From: Gammaproteobacteria bacterium
Lineage (GTDB): Bacteria; Pseudomonadota; Gammaproteobacteria; JAJFJF01
Direction: 5' to 3'
Assembly: GCA_021774255.1 (NCBI GenBank)
Contig: JAJFJF010000018.1
Location: 18,868 to 82,867 of the forward strand
Length of the DNA stretch: 64,000 nt
Below are positions 1 through 9,489 of this stretch, piece by piece. A program made the position numbers and the translations under genes. Position 1 is the first letter of the stretch, and each line of letters begins with the position of its first letter. The notes below the pieces were generated by a model. The model did no database searches and was not told the origin of the DNA. It saw only the letters and a program-made list of their open reading frames with translations.

Positions 1-378
1 GGCAAGCCTGTCTCTGCGTTTTTAGCAGTGCAGCACGGCACCTCCGTCCATCAACCCTACTCTGGCACGCTCAAACAATACCGATCAACTTGCATCAGTA
101 GCGCTGTTTTTTGGGAGTCGCTTCAATATGCCTGTGAACATCAAGCAGACTATATGGATATTGGGAGGAGCCCCCTGACCTCCGGCTCATGTGCTTATAA
201 AACATCATGGGGGGCAGAGGCCATTGCGCTTTACTACACTTATTTCTTAAAAGAAGCTGGCAGTAAGCCTTTTGATCAACAGAGCCCTCTGATCGCACTT
301 GCCACCACGTCGTGGAAAAAGATCCCGCTTCCTCTCACTCAGTTTTTGGGGCCGCATTTCATCAAATACATACTATGA
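1..378 (+). CDS. FemAB-like acyltransferase, C-terminal part (5' end outside window)
   Basis: The reading frame is open from base 1, so the gene starts upstream of the window and the in-frame GTG at 28 is probably internal. The visible 125 residues resemble the C-terminal half of the FemAB/GNAT-like proteins found in exopolysaccharide clusters. The best signature is the run around YMDIGRSPLTSGSCAYKTSWGA, the usual F/YDxGRS...G...FKxxWG motif that closes the second acyltransferase-like fold, followed by LYYTYFL. Proteins of this family transfer aminoacyl or acyl groups onto cell-wall or polysaccharide acceptors; the substrate here cannot be told. The stop overlaps the last bases of the convergent membrane-protein gene by 6 bp. 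ManC two genes away supports a surface-polysaccharide setting. The family call rests on motif recognition only. Confidence 0.6.
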   Translation, partial: GKPVSAFLAVQHGTSVHQPYSGTLKQYRSTCISSAVFWESLQYACEHQADYMDIGRSPLTSGSCAYKTSWGAEAIALYYTYFLKEAGSKPFDQQSPLIALATTSWKKIPLPLTQFLGPHFIKYIL

Positions 379-2001
379 TCGATAAAACCGGCCATATCGC
401 GTCTCTTGGAAAATTTCTCTATCCTGAAACTGATGTTTGAATAAATCATTTTGATAAATAACCACTTTCACGTCATCGCAAAAAAATGCGGCATCCGGCT
501 CCCCAAATCTTTCCTGAAGCCTTTTTTCGCTTACCTCTCCAGAGATAATAGCAAAATCAAATTCCCTGTTCTCATAATTAGGGAATGAAAATAATCCACC
601 TGGCAGAAAATCACCCAGCACATGCCCAACAAATAAATTTTCTCGAGACAAAAAATAATAAGGCCTTGCTTCAAAAAAACCGGCGATGCCATTATGCAGA
701 TCATATTTTATGGCATGTTGATCTAGACACGCGACCAAAGCAGGATAGGGTGACTTCAAGTGACGCAGTGATTTAATGTTTTTCATCTCACTTAACGGCA
801 TGAGCAACATGCACACCACAACAAAAGCCACGGCTATCGGCTTCACTTCTATTTTTTTGACAAGCAAAACATGATAAAGCAGAACAGGCCAGCCAATGCA
901 CACAGGCAAAACTAATAAGGGCAGCATGTATCGAGAGCTGCCCGGCCGCATAAAATTTCCTAACAATGATACGGCGGCCACATTGACAAGAAAGACCGCA
1001 AAATAAAAAACAAACAGAAACAGTATTTTTTCATCTTGTGGTTTTGATTGGCAATAAGCTTTTATTACCCAGCAACCCGCGAGAAAATAAGAAACCAATA
1101 TGGCAGAATAAAAGGGATCTGTGATGACAAAATCAGACGCCAGCCGGTAAATGTTTATAAGATATCTATTAATATGCCAATTTTCTTCCATCAACACATA
1201 AAATTGGTTTGGGCCGCTGCTTGCATGAAACAACATCACATTGATGGCCACCCCTAAAACACAGGCACCCATTAACGCGCCCAACAGCAGCAAACCAGAT
1301 CGCCGCGAGAGACGATTGCTCATCGTCAAAAGGCCTACGCAAATAAGCATCGGCACAATAAACTGCACAATATAGAGAAAATCAGACAAAATTGTCAGCG
1401 TGGAGATAACAAAAAGGAGCACGCTATACCCTACTACTTTAGCCTGCGACACATTTTTGAATGCCCGAACAGTGACGCCGAGCATAAAAATAAGGATGAC
1501 TAAACCACTGCCATGAAAGACCGGTAATAAAATAGGATACAGAATATTGTATTCATCGACGTCCACGTTTTTTGCCAGCACCAGCATTAAAAAAGTGCAT
1601 CCTAATAAGATACCTGTTTTAACAACATAAGGCGTCTTCCCAAATAAGCTGCTCGCCAGGAAAAGACTCGCCATCGCCAGCGCGATGACCTGGATGATGC
1701 TATAGGCAACTAGCGCACCGTAAGCATTGTTGGTAAAAGCATTTAACAGGAAATAGAGTATCGTGTCAGGAAAAAGATAAAGCGAACTGCCCCCCACCCA
1801 GTCAAACCAGCTGCCGCCATCCATAACTATATTCTTGTACAGTGCCGGCAGCTGAAAGACATCGGCTTGGTAGAGCGGCAGAAACCAAAAATCAGGATTT
1901 TGTGAAAGCTTAATGTAAAAGGCAAGCACGGAGGCAAAAAAAACAAGCCACCCCATGAGGTAGTGTGTTTTTAAACGCGCATCATCATTTCTACCGATCA
2001 T
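373..2001 (-). CDS. Polytopic membrane protein, paralogue of the next gene; function unknown
   Basis: This is a 542-residue hydrophobic protein with roughly ten to twelve predicted membrane helices. It has a large loop after helix 1 (about residues 35-75, with the WF..SSLYLFPD motif) and a C-terminal soluble tail of about 120 residues ending in ETRYGRFYRS. It aligns along its whole length with the neighbouring 2043-3710 product: the same FPD loop, the ILSDFLYIVQ helix, the SSRYMLPLLVLPVCIG segment and the same C-terminal ending. The architecture resembles GT-C type or Wzy-like polysaccharide membrane enzymes, but I see no diagnostic DD or DE dyad, so no reaction is assigned. It lies 41 bp downstream of its paralogue, probably in one transcript with manC. 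Confidence 0.75.
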   Translation of the reverse strand: MIGRNDDARLKTHYLMGWLVFFASVLAFYIKLSQNPDFWFLPLYQADVFQLPALYKNIVMDGGSWFDWVGGSSLYLFPDTILYFLLNAFTNNAYGALVAYSIIQVIALAMASLFLASSLFGKTPYVVKTGILLGCTFLMLVLAKNVDVDEYNILYPILLPVFHGSGLVILIFMLGVTVRAFKNVSQAKVVGYSVLLFVISTLTILSDFLYIVQFIVPMLICVGLLTMSNRLSRRSGLLLLGALMGACVLGVAINVMLFHASSGPNQFYVLMEENWHINRYLINIYRLASDFVITDPFYSAILVSYFLAGCWVIKAYCQSKPQDEKILFLFVFYFAVFLVNVAAVSLLGNFMRPGSSRYMLPLLVLPVCIGWPVLLYHVLLVKKIEVKPIAVAFVVVCMLLMPLSEMKNIKSLRHLKSPYPALVACLDQHAIKYDLHNGIAGFFEARPYYFLSRENLFVGHVLGDFLPGGLFSFPNYENREFDFAIISGEVSEKRLQERFGEPDAAFFCDDVKVVIYQNDLFKHQFQDREIFQETRYGRFYRS

Positions 2002-2042
2002 CTTTATCTCTTCACTTTATTTGTCATCCTAACGGCAACACA

Positions 2043-3710
2043 TCAGGACCGATAGAATTTGCCGTATTGCGTCTCTTGAAACACTTCCCCATATAGAAAC
2101 ATATGCTTAAACGCATTGTCTTCGTAGGTTAATATTTTTATATCTTCACAAGAAAAAACATTTTTTGGCTCGCCAAATTTTTCGACGATCTTCTCCTCAG
2201 TCAAATAATGCCCGGCAATGATAAAGTCAAATTCTACTTTTTCGTACTCAGGAAAAGAAAACAAACCATGTGGAAAAAAATCAGATAACACATGCAATAC
2301 AGACACATTGTTTTTTGAAAAAAGAGAAAGCGGTTTTGCATAGCAGTAAGGCCCGACGCCTTGACGGATATTATATTTTTCAGCGAGATCGTCTAGGCAT
2401 TGTGATACATGAGGATAAGGGCGTTTCATTTCCCCTGATCCTTGCATATTTCTCACTTCAGCGAGAGGAAGTGCCAGCACGAATATTGCGAGAAAAGCAA
2501 CAACCCTTCTCTTTTCACCTATTTTTTTTATCCCCGGGAAAAAGTGCAACAACACAGGGGCGCCGATGCAAACTGGCAGTATCAATAACGGGAAAAAATA
2601 CCGTGAGCTTGATATCCCGGGGAAAATTTTAGCCCACAGGACAGCGCTGATATTCACCACGCACAAGATCAATAAAAAGCTTAATAAAAAGATAACCTTT
2701 TTGTTAACATCCTCGCGTTTTATGCCTCTTTGATGTCTGTAGTCGCGCGTGATGCATGCCGCAGAGCATATTAGGAAGAGTAAGGTTACACACGAATAGA
2801 CAATATAGTCACTGATAAAATTAAGCCCCCAATAACCTAACTTAAAAAAAGTGCGCGTATGCACCGAAGCCGCATCTAAAACGGTATTTAACACCTCCGC
2901 GCCATTCGTTAAATACATCATATTGAGCAACACGCCCAGCACGCACGCTACTGTTAAAATTGCCGATAGAAAAAACCAACGTTGCCACGTTATCCAGCGG
3001 CTGAGCACAAAAAACAACAAGCTCAGCAACACCGGCACAATCCCTTGTACTATATAGATGAAATCTGACAGCACGGTTAGAAAGGATATGCAAAAAAGCA
3101 GGCTAGCAAACCAGATCTTTTTTTGAAGCGTGCGCGCATCCAGCAATCGTATCGTCAGACCTAAGGCAAATACTAACGACAGTAATGCGCCGAAGTGAAA
3201 TGCGGGTTTCAGGATGGGAAGAAATACATTATACGTTTCTCCAGATGATATGTGCTGCGCTAAAATAAGCGTGACCCACATGCACGCAAAAAGTATTCCA
3301 AATTTGATAATGCCAGGTGTTTTTTGAAATACGCTGTTAGCAAGAAACTGGAGGCCAATCGCAAGCAAGATAATTTGAGCCATGCCGTACGCAACTAGCA
3401 CATCATACATATTGCCAAAGAGGACGCCTAACAGGAAAAACAAGGCCGCATCAGGAAAGAGATAAGGTGAGGCGCCCATTATCCAGCCAGACCAGCTGTC
3501 ACCGTTAATCATGACGCTGTTATATAATCCCGCCAGTTGAAGCGCATCGGGGAAATAATAGGGCGGTGACATATTAAACCAAAAGCCAGGCGCTTGTAGT
3601 AGCTTAATACATAAGATGATGGTTGATGTCAGTAATGCCCCCCAGCCGACCAGGCAAAGTGCTTTTGAGGGATATGCCTCTTTGCTTGTTTTCCCTAACA
3701 TTTTCAACAT
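2043..3710 (-). CDS. Polytopic membrane protein, tandem paralogue of the preceding gene
   Basis: This 555-residue multi-helix membrane protein shares the layout of the 373-2001 product: an N-terminal helix, a periplasmic-looking loop with YLFPDAALFFLL, the LSDFIYIVQ helix, a SSRYFFPLLILPVCIG helix and a C-terminal soluble domain ending ETQYGKFYRS. The two are clearly products of a tandem duplication that has since diverged considerably. It lies 43 bp downstream of manC on the same strand, so a role in assembling or modifying a mannose-derived surface glycan is a fair guess from context. I cannot name the family. No signal peptide is needed, since helix 1 would act as the membrane signal. Confidence 0.75.
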   Translation of the reverse strand: MLKMLGKTSKEAYPSKALCLVGWGALLTSTIILCIKLLQAPGFWFNMSPPYYFPDALQLAGLYNSVMINGDSWSGWIMGASPYLFPDAALFFLLGVLFGNMYDVLVAYGMAQIILLAIGLQFLANSVFQKTPGIIKFGILFACMWVTLILAQHISSGETYNVFLPILKPAFHFGALLSLVFALGLTIRLLDARTLQKKIWFASLLFCISFLTVLSDFIYIVQGIVPVLLSLLFFVLSRWITWQRWFFLSAILTVACVLGVLLNMMYLTNGAEVLNTVLDAASVHTRTFFKLGYWGLNFISDYIVYSCVTLLFLICSAACITRDYRHQRGIKREDVNKKVIFLLSFLLILCVVNISAVLWAKIFPGISSSRYFFPLLILPVCIGAPVLLHFFPGIKKIGEKRRVVAFLAIFVLALPLAEVRNMQGSGEMKRPYPHVSQCLDDLAEKYNIRQGVGPYCYAKPLSLFSKNNVSVLHVLSDFFPHGLFSFPEYEKVEFDFIIAGHYLTEEKIVEKFGEPKNVFSCEDIKILTYEDNAFKHMFLYGEVFQETQYGKFYRS

Positions 3711-3753
3711 CCTTTCGCCTCTTATACAGGTACTGATATAAACAATCTATTAC

Positions 3754-5247
3754 TTACACGGGATCTAATTCAACATTTCTGCTGTAGATATCATCAAAGC
3801 GCACAATATCATCTTCGCCAAGATAACTGCCCGTTTGCACTTCGATGACAATCAGATCGTGCTGCCCGACATTACTGAGACGATGCTGACTGCCCGCTGG
3901 AATAAAAGTAGACTCTTCTGGGCCCATCACAAACGTTTCTTTACCTTTTATCACTTCTGCTTGCCCGGCAATCACCACCCAATGCTCGCTGCGGTGCTGA
4001 TGCTTTTGCAGTGATAGCCGACCGCCGGGCTTAACCACGATGCGCTTGATTTTAAAATGACAGCCTTGCTCTAATACCGTGTATTCCCCCCATGGACGAT
4101 ACGCGGTATTGCCAATCTGATGTGAAGGATGGTTTTTTGCTTTTAATGCCTCAACCACTTGCTTAACCTGTTGTGATTGATCACGATGACTCACCAATAA
4201 CGCATCATCTGTATTGACAATAATTAAGTCTTCCACACCCACTGCCGCAACCATTTTATTTTTGCTTCGCACGTAATTATTTTTGGCATCAACAAATAAA
4301 ACATCTCCCTGCGAGGCGTTTCCTGCGTCGTCTTGTGACGTGAGCCTACTCACCGCTTGCCAGCAGCCAATATCTTGCCAACTGAAGTGGGCAGGCACGA
4401 CAACAACATTCTCTGCTTTTTCCATCACGGCATAATCGATCGATGTGGCGGGGATATTATTAAAATGCTGCGCATCAAAATTAATTTTATTTGCTTGCTG
4501 CGCGGAGGTATGGCTGGCATCCCAACAACGACATGCTTGCTGGTATATTTCTGGCGCAAGCTTCTCTAACGCCAATAATATACTGCCCGCTGTAAAACAG
4601 AATAAACCTGCATTCCAAAGATAATGACCTTTTTCTAAAAAATCGGTTGCTTGCGCAAGCGATGGCTTTTCTTTGAAAGCTGTCACGGCAAAAGCATGCT
4701 GCTCACCGCTGCCTGCCATGGGCATGGCCTGATCATATTCAACATAACCATAACCCGTTGCCGGGCTATCCGGTCTAATACCAAACACGACCAAATGCCC
4801 TTGCGCAGCCAAAGCTGCCGCACACGCCACATCTGCATGCAGTGCGGCGGTGTCTTCAATAAGATGATCGGCCGGCAATACCAACATCACCGCATCGTCA
4901 CCCTGTTCGGCGCGTACCGCCAGCGCGGCCAACGCAATGGCGGCGCCGGTGTTACGCCCGTTGGGTTCGAGCAAAAATTTAAATTTCTCAAGATCGGGAT
5001 GATCTAGCTTCTTAATTTCATCGATGCTTTTAAAATAATAATCACGATTTGTGACGGTAAAAATGGGCGCGTCTGGCGCCAATTGTGCCGCGTGACAATA
5101 GGCTTGTTGCAGTAGCGACTCATCTCTCGCCCCCACAGGCATAAAGGGCTTGGGGTGTGATTGACGTGAGAGGGGCCATAAGCGGGTACCTGCCCCGCCC
5201 GAGAGGATCACAGGAATAACAGGGTGCGTGTGGGTATCTTTCGACAT
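3754..5247 (-). CDS. manC: Mannose-1-phosphate guanylyltransferase / mannose-6-phosphate isomerase
   Basis: ManC/AlgA-type bifunctional enzyme: GDP-mannose synthesis from mannose-1-P and GTP, plus a C-terminal cupin that isomerises fructose-6-P and mannose-6-P. The nucleotidyltransferase signature (VILSGGAGTRLWPLSR) lies at the N-terminus, with the pyrophosphorylase FKEKP motif near the middle. The C-terminal type II PMI cupin (RPWGEYTVL, then GGRLSLQKHQHRSEHWVV) is complete. The open frame extends to a TTG at 5271, but the ATG at 5247 (MSKDTHTHPV) matches the family N-terminus better, giving 497 residues, a normal length. It heads a minus-strand run with two membrane proteins, consistent with a polysaccharide locus. 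Confidence 0.93.
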   Translation of the reverse strand: MSKDTHTHPVIPVILSGGAGTRLWPLSRQSHPKPFMPVGARDESLLQQAYCHAAQLAPDAPIFTVTNRDYYFKSIDEIKKLDHPDLEKFKFLLEPNGRNTGAAIALAALAVRAEQGDDAVMLVLPADHLIEDTAALHADVACAAALAAQGHLVVFGIRPDSPATGYGYVEYDQAMPMAGSGEQHAFAVTAFKEKPSLAQATDFLEKGHYLWNAGLFCFTAGSILLALEKLAPEIYQQACRCWDASHTSAQQANKINFDAQHFNNIPATSIDYAVMEKAENVVVVPAHFSWQDIGCWQAVSRLTSQDDAGNASQGDVLFVDAKNNYVRSKNKMVAAVGVEDLIIVNTDDALLVSHRDQSQQVKQVVEALKAKNHPSHQIGNTAYRPWGEYTVLEQGCHFKIKRIVVKPGGRLSLQKHQHRSEHWVVIAGQAEVIKGKETFVMGPEESTFIPAGSQHRLSNVGQHDLIVIEVQTGSYLGEDDIVRFDDIYSRNVELDPV

Positions 5248-5298
5248 TAAATTACCGGTGGCCGTCTTCAAAATGAATGCATTATACTTGATATTGGC

Positions 5299-6141
5299 TC
5301 ATGACTGAAATAGTGCCAACAGCTCTGCTGCTTTGCCGCGTTTGCCCCCTTTGCAGCTAATCATACGTTGCACTGGGAAAGTTTTAATCTCCGCACCTTG
5401 ATAAATTTCTTTTGTAAACAGTGTGTTATGGTTAGACAATAAAACAGGCACCCCGCGCCCGCTTAAACGGGTTGCAAGCGCTGCCAAGGCCTCTTGGTCT
5501 GCTTTATCAAAGTTATCGGGGCTATATTTTCTGAAACTGGCTGTTTGGCTTAAGGGCACATAAGGCGGATCACCGTAGATCACATCCCCTTTTCGCGCCT
5601 TTTTCATGACGGTTTTGAAATCTTGGCAGGTAAACGTCGCATTTTGCGCCTGCTGATGAAATTGCCGCATGCTTTCAGCCGGGAAGCTGGGGTGCTGATA
5701 TCGTCCAAATGGCGTATTAAATTCCCGCTTACTCGCATTGTAACGGCATAACCCATTGTAGCCGTGTCGGTTTAAATAGATGAACAGCGCTGCTTTCTCA
5801 GCCACATCACTGCTCGTATTAAATTGATCGCGCAAGCGGTAATACTGCTTTTCTTGATTGTTTTTGGGTGTAAAAAAGGGTTGGCAGAAAGCAATAAAAT
5901 CCTCGCCTTCGCGCTGCAATAATTGATAGAGGTTGATTAAATCAGGATTAATATCATTCAGGATATACCGATCGTAATCGGTGTTTAAAAAAACAGCGCC
6001 GGAACCCACAAACGGTTCGATCAAGCGTTTGCCTTTTGGTAACACTGAATGAATGTGATCCAGCACACGTGATTTTCCACCGGCCCACTTTAAAAAAGGA
6101 CGCACGCGCACCAAAGAAGCGTTAGCTATTTTTTTCGACAC
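5299..6141 (-). CDS. dam: DNA adenine methylase, Dam type (D12 class)
   Basis: This 280-residue N6-adenine methyltransferase has the alpha-class order of motifs: FLKWAGGKSR at residues 14-23, the AdoMet-binding EPFVGSGAVF around 43-52 and the catalytic DPPY (GDPPYVP) around 190. Length and motif spacing match GATC-specific Dam. The GTG start lies inside the 3' end of rsmD (20-bp overlap), so the two are probably translationally coupled. It would act in mismatch-repair strand marking and in methylation-sensitive gene control. No cognate restriction gene is adjacent, which favours a housekeeping or orphan role over a restriction-modification system. GATC specificity is inferred from the overall match, not shown. 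Confidence 0.9.
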   Translation of the reverse strand: MSKKIANASLVRVRPFLKWAGGKSRVLDHIHSVLPKGKRLIEPFVGSGAVFLNTDYDRYILNDINPDLINLYQLLQREGEDFIAFCQPFFTPKNNQEKQYYRLRDQFNTSSDVAEKAALFIYLNRHGYNGLCRYNASKREFNTPFGRYQHPSFPAESMRQFHQQAQNATFTCQDFKTVMKKARKGDVIYGDPPYVPLSQTASFRKYSPDNFDKADQEALAALATRLSGRGVPVLLSNHNTLFTKEIYQGAEIKTFPVQRMISCKGGKRGKAAELLALFQS

Positions 6142-6679
6142 GCCATAATCCGTATTTTACCTCGCCTGATTGCTTCTCACGTAACAATGTCCAACCGGGT
6201 TCGCTTGGCCATGCCGTGAGATGGCTTTCCGCTTCCATATAAATCAGTGCCTTTTTTTTCAGCCAAGGGCTTAATTTTTCACAACAGGATGCCAAGCTAT
6301 TTTTCTGAAAAGGCGGATCAAGAAAAATAATATCAAACTGCTGCGTGGGCGTCTGCGTTAACCAATGTGGCAACGCTGCGCAGATCACTTCTGCACTGGC
6401 GGCTTGTAACGTTTCACGGTTATCACGCAAAGCATCCGCCACTTGCGGTGAGCTATCTACAAACACACATGTTTTGGCACCACGCGACAGTGCTTCAAAG
6501 CCGAGCGCCCCGCTGCCGGCGAATAAATCTAAGCAGGTGCTGCCTGCTATCTTCGGGGCCAACCAGTTAAACAGCGTTTCGCGAATACGATCGGGCGTGG
6601 GGCGAAGCATCGCAACCGCCGGAAACGTCAGACGGCGACTCCGCCACTGTCCACCAATAATGCGAACCTGATTGCGCAC
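6122..6679 (-). CDS. rsmD: 16S rRNA (guanine-966-N2)-methyltransferase
   Basis: RsmD methylates G966 of 16S rRNA during 30S assembly. The sequence shows the family N-terminus VRIIGGQWRSRRL, LRPTPDRIRETLFNWL, the AdoMet motif DLFAGSGALGFEALSRGA and the catalytic DPPF (IIFLDPPFQKN). The frame is open to a GTG at 6706, but the GTG at 6679 has an AAGG about 8 nt upstream and gives a normal N-terminus, so I chose it. Its 3' end overlaps dam and its 5' end abuts the second M16 peptidase gene. M16-M16-rsmD is a common gammaproteobacterial order; dam as the next gene is less usual. Confidence 0.92.
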   Translation of the reverse strand: MRNQVRIIGGQWRSRRLTFPAVAMLRPTPDRIRETLFNWLAPKIAGSTCLDLFAGSGALGFEALSRGAKTCVFVDSSPQVADALRDNRETLQAASAEVICAALPHWLTQTPTQQFDIIFLDPPFQKNSLASCCEKLSPWLKKKALIYMEAESHLTAWPSEPGWTLLREKQSGEVKYGLWRVEKNS

Positions 6680-6683
6680 ACCC

Positions 6684-8045
6684 TCAACCTTGTGCGGCAA
6701 TATCACCCACCTGGATCACTTGTAACCTTTCAGGCACGATCACCTTATTAAAAGCCGCTTGAATATCGTCGGCCGAAACCGCATCAATATTGTCAGTGAA
6801 GGTGACCAAATAATCTAAGGGCAAATCAAAAAACCCAATCAAGGCCAGTTGATTCACAATGGCCTGATTGCTGCCTAAGCGTAATGGAAAACTGCCTATT
6901 AAATTTGATTTTGCCATGGCAAGCTCATCTTCCGTCGGTCCTTCAAGGGTAAACTGTGCCAAGGTGTCTTGCAGTACCGCCAATGCTTCTGGCGCCTGAT
7001 CGGCGCGCGTTTGCAAGCCCATCATAAAAGGGCCTGCCTGTTGCATGGGCGACAAGCTGCTATAAACACTATACGCTAAGCCGCGCTGCTCTCGCACCTC
7101 ATTAAACAATTTCGACACCAGCGCACCACCGCCTAAAATATGGTTACCCACATAAAGCGGGAAGTAATCTGGGTCGCCTTGGGCAATGGTGGGCAAACCC
7201 ACTAATACATGCGTTTGTGTTGCGGGATACTGTATTTGCAACAAGCTTTCTTCAACATTTCCGATCACGTCTGGCAAAGGTGCCGCCGGCTTGCCCGCCG
7301 GAAGAGATCCCATCAAGGTATCCGCTATTTTTTTAGCTTGTCTCTCCGTTAAGTCGCCAACAACCGCCACCACCGCATTGCTTCCTACATAATACTGTGA
7401 GTGAAAGGCGGCCAAATCGTCAGGCGTTAAGGCTTCCACGGTCGGCGTGTCACCCAGCACAGAATGTGCATACGGATGTTCGCCATACAGCGCTTGGTAA
7501 AAGTGCTTGTTGGCAATGCTCCCTGGGCGCTCTTGCTCACGTGCAATCGCGGCTAATTGCCGACCTTGTTCACGTGAAAACGCCCGCGGTGGAAACGCCG
7601 GCCCACTCATCACCTCTGCAAATAATGTTAACGCAGGCTCCAATTGCCGCCGCGTCGTTAAACTGCGCAAACTTAATATTGCCATGTCTCGCCCGACTTG
7701 CTGTGAGAAAACAGCACCGACATTTTCAAATTGTTCGGCAATTTGATCGGCATTCAGCTTTGCCGTGCCTTCGCTTAACATAGAATTTGTCAGTAAGGCC
7801 AAGCCATTTTGATTCCCGTCGCGGGCCGCACCCGCATCAAACACGACTTGAATGTCAACCATGGGCAACTCGGGTACCTGCGCAAAATAAACTTGCGCAC
7901 CCTTTTTAGTGACCCAATGTTCAATTGCCACTTCAAAAAGGGCGTCTGTTTTGTTGTCATTGTTTGACTGTAATGCTGCTTTCAGAAAAAGCAGCACCGC
8001 GGCGATAGCAACGACAATAATAATGGTGACAATTGTTTTACGCAT
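6684..8045 (-). CDS. M16-family peptidase-like protein, non-catalytic partner subunit
   Basis: This roughly 453-residue M16 (pitrilysin/insulinase) homologue has an N-terminal membrane anchor (TIVTIIIVVAIAAVLLFL). It lacks the HxxEH zinc site: where the first gene has HILEHMMFKGT, this one has LLTNSMLSEGTAKLN. Such inactive partners pair with an active M16 subunit to form the substrate chamber; an R/Y pair typical of the non-catalytic half may be in GLAYSVYSSL. I chose the ATG at 8045 because GAGGAG sits 7 nt upstream. The gene overlaps the 3' end of the active subunit, and coupling suggests stoichiometric production in the periplasm or inner membrane. Confidence 0.88.
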   Translation of the reverse strand: MRKTIVTIIIVVAIAAVLLFLKAALQSNNDNKTDALFEVAIEHWVTKKGAQVYFAQVPELPMVDIQVVFDAGAARDGNQNGLALLTNSMLSEGTAKLNADQIAEQFENVGAVFSQQVGRDMAILSLRSLTTRRQLEPALTLFAEVMSGPAFPPRAFSREQGRQLAAIAREQERPGSIANKHFYQALYGEHPYAHSVLGDTPTVEALTPDDLAAFHSQYYVGSNAVVAVVGDLTERQAKKIADTLMGSLPAGKPAAPLPDVIGNVEESLLQIQYPATQTHVLVGLPTIAQGDPDYFPLYVGNHILGGGALVSKLFNEVREQRGLAYSVYSSLSPMQQAGPFMMGLQTRADQAPEALAVLQDTLAQFTLEGPTEDELAMAKSNLIGSFPLRLGSNQAIVNQLALIGFFDLPLDYLVTFTDNIDAVSADDIQAAFNKVIVPERLQVIQVGDIAAQG

Positions 8046-9402
8046 CGGCATGCTCCTCATTGATAGCTAACGGCTCTAATTCTGCCACTGTTAATCGCGG
8101 TGCCGTTAAATATTTTTTCGCCACAGCCTGCACTTGTTGTGGTGTGACTTGTTTAATATAAATTAAATAGTCATCCATTAATTGCCAAGGCAAGCCCACG
8201 CTTTCTAAGCTACCAATTAAATAGGCTTGATAACTAATAGAATCTTGTGCGTAGATCTGTTCTGCCGTCATTTGTGTGATGACGCGTTCTAGTTCGCTTT
8301 TAGAAATAGGTTTAGCTTGCACACGCGCAATTTCTGCCATCAACGCTTGCTCCACTTCTTCCACACTATGACCTTGTGCCGGTGTGGCGCTCAACATAAA
8401 TTGCGTGCCGAGCCGCATAAACGGATCGTACGACGCCGATACTTGGGTCACGATGCCTTGATCGCGCACGACTTCTTTTTGCAGACGGCTGCTTGCGCCC
8501 CCCCCTAACACCGCCGCTAACACCGACAACGCATAAGGCTCCGCATCGTCGGCCGCCGTGTTGATCACCGGCACAGGGTACCCCATTAATAAATAGGGCA
8601 ATTGCGCTGGCTTTCTCACGGTAATGCGCCGTTCACCTAATATATCAATTTCTTCTTGTGGCTTGAGCATGCCCAGATCGCCTGCAGGAATATCACCAAA
8701 ATATTTTTTAGCGAGCCTGTGCATTTTTTTAGGGTCGACATCGCCCACCACAATAATAATGGCATTGTTGGGGGCATACCATTTTTTATACCATCTTTCG
8801 AGATCGGCCTTGGTCATATGCTCCAGATCATTCATCCAACCGATAGGCAAGTGATGATAAGGGCCACTTAAAAACGCCGTGGCGGAAAATTGTTCGTAGG
8901 TGGCGGCTTGTGGATTATCGTCTGTGCGTAACCGACGCTCTTCAATCACGACTTGTCGTTCTTTTTCAAACGCCGCTTCGTTTAAAATTAAGTGCTGCAT
9001 GCGATCCGCTTCGAGCTCAAAGCTGAGCGCCACTTGCTGCGCAGCCACATCTTGAAAATAGCCCGTATAATCTCGCCCAGTGAAGGCATTTTCTTGGCCG
9101 CCCTTCATGGCAATTAAACGTGAGAATTCCCCTTCTGGATAGCGCGAGGTACCTTTAAACATCATGTGTTCTAAAATATGGGAAATACCGGTAATACCAC
9201 CGTACTCATAACTTGAACCCACTTTGTACCAAACCTGTGTGGTGGCGATCGGTACGCGATGATCGGTTTTAACAAATAGCTGTAAGCCATTATCCAGCGT
9301 GTAGCTATGCACGTCAGCCCATGCGGGCAACGACAGCATCACGCACAATAATCCAGCGAGTGCTGCTCTACCTTTATAAAATCTGATATGATGTTTTTGC
9401 AT
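8038..9402 (-). CDS. Zinc-dependent M16 peptidase, catalytic subunit, secreted
   Basis: A periplasmic processing peptidase of the PqqL/insulinase family. The signal peptide MQKHHIRFYKGRAALAGLLC...LPAWA is followed by the mature start DVHSYTLDNG. The inverted zinc motif HxxEH is present as HILEHMMFKGT, with the downstream glutamate region ERQVVIEERR. The open frame reaches back to 9468, but the ATG at 9402 has AAGGAAAAAT immediately upstream and begins the signal peptide, so it is the start. It is cotranscribed with the inactive partner that overlaps its 3' end. Confidence 0.93.
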   Translation of the reverse strand: MQKHHIRFYKGRAALAGLLCVMLSLPAWADVHSYTLDNGLQLFVKTDHRVPIATTQVWYKVGSSYEYGGITGISHILEHMMFKGTSRYPEGEFSRLIAMKGGQENAFTGRDYTGYFQDVAAQQVALSFELEADRMQHLILNEAAFEKERQVVIEERRLRTDDNPQAATYEQFSATAFLSGPYHHLPIGWMNDLEHMTKADLERWYKKWYAPNNAIIIVVGDVDPKKMHRLAKKYFGDIPAGDLGMLKPQEEIDILGERRITVRKPAQLPYLLMGYPVPVINTAADDAEPYALSVLAAVLGGGASSRLQKEVVRDQGIVTQVSASYDPFMRLGTQFMLSATPAQGHSVEEVEQALMAEIARVQAKPISKSELERVITQMTAEQIYAQDSISYQAYLIGSLESVGLPWQLMDDYLIYIKQVTPQQVQAVAKKYLTAPRLTVAELEPLAINEEHADA

Positions 9403-9489
9403 ATTTTTCCTTAATGCTTCCTCATTACGCATCGATGCGAGCTTAACAATACCCTCACAACCAATCAAGTTTTGTCACTCATTCAGGCG

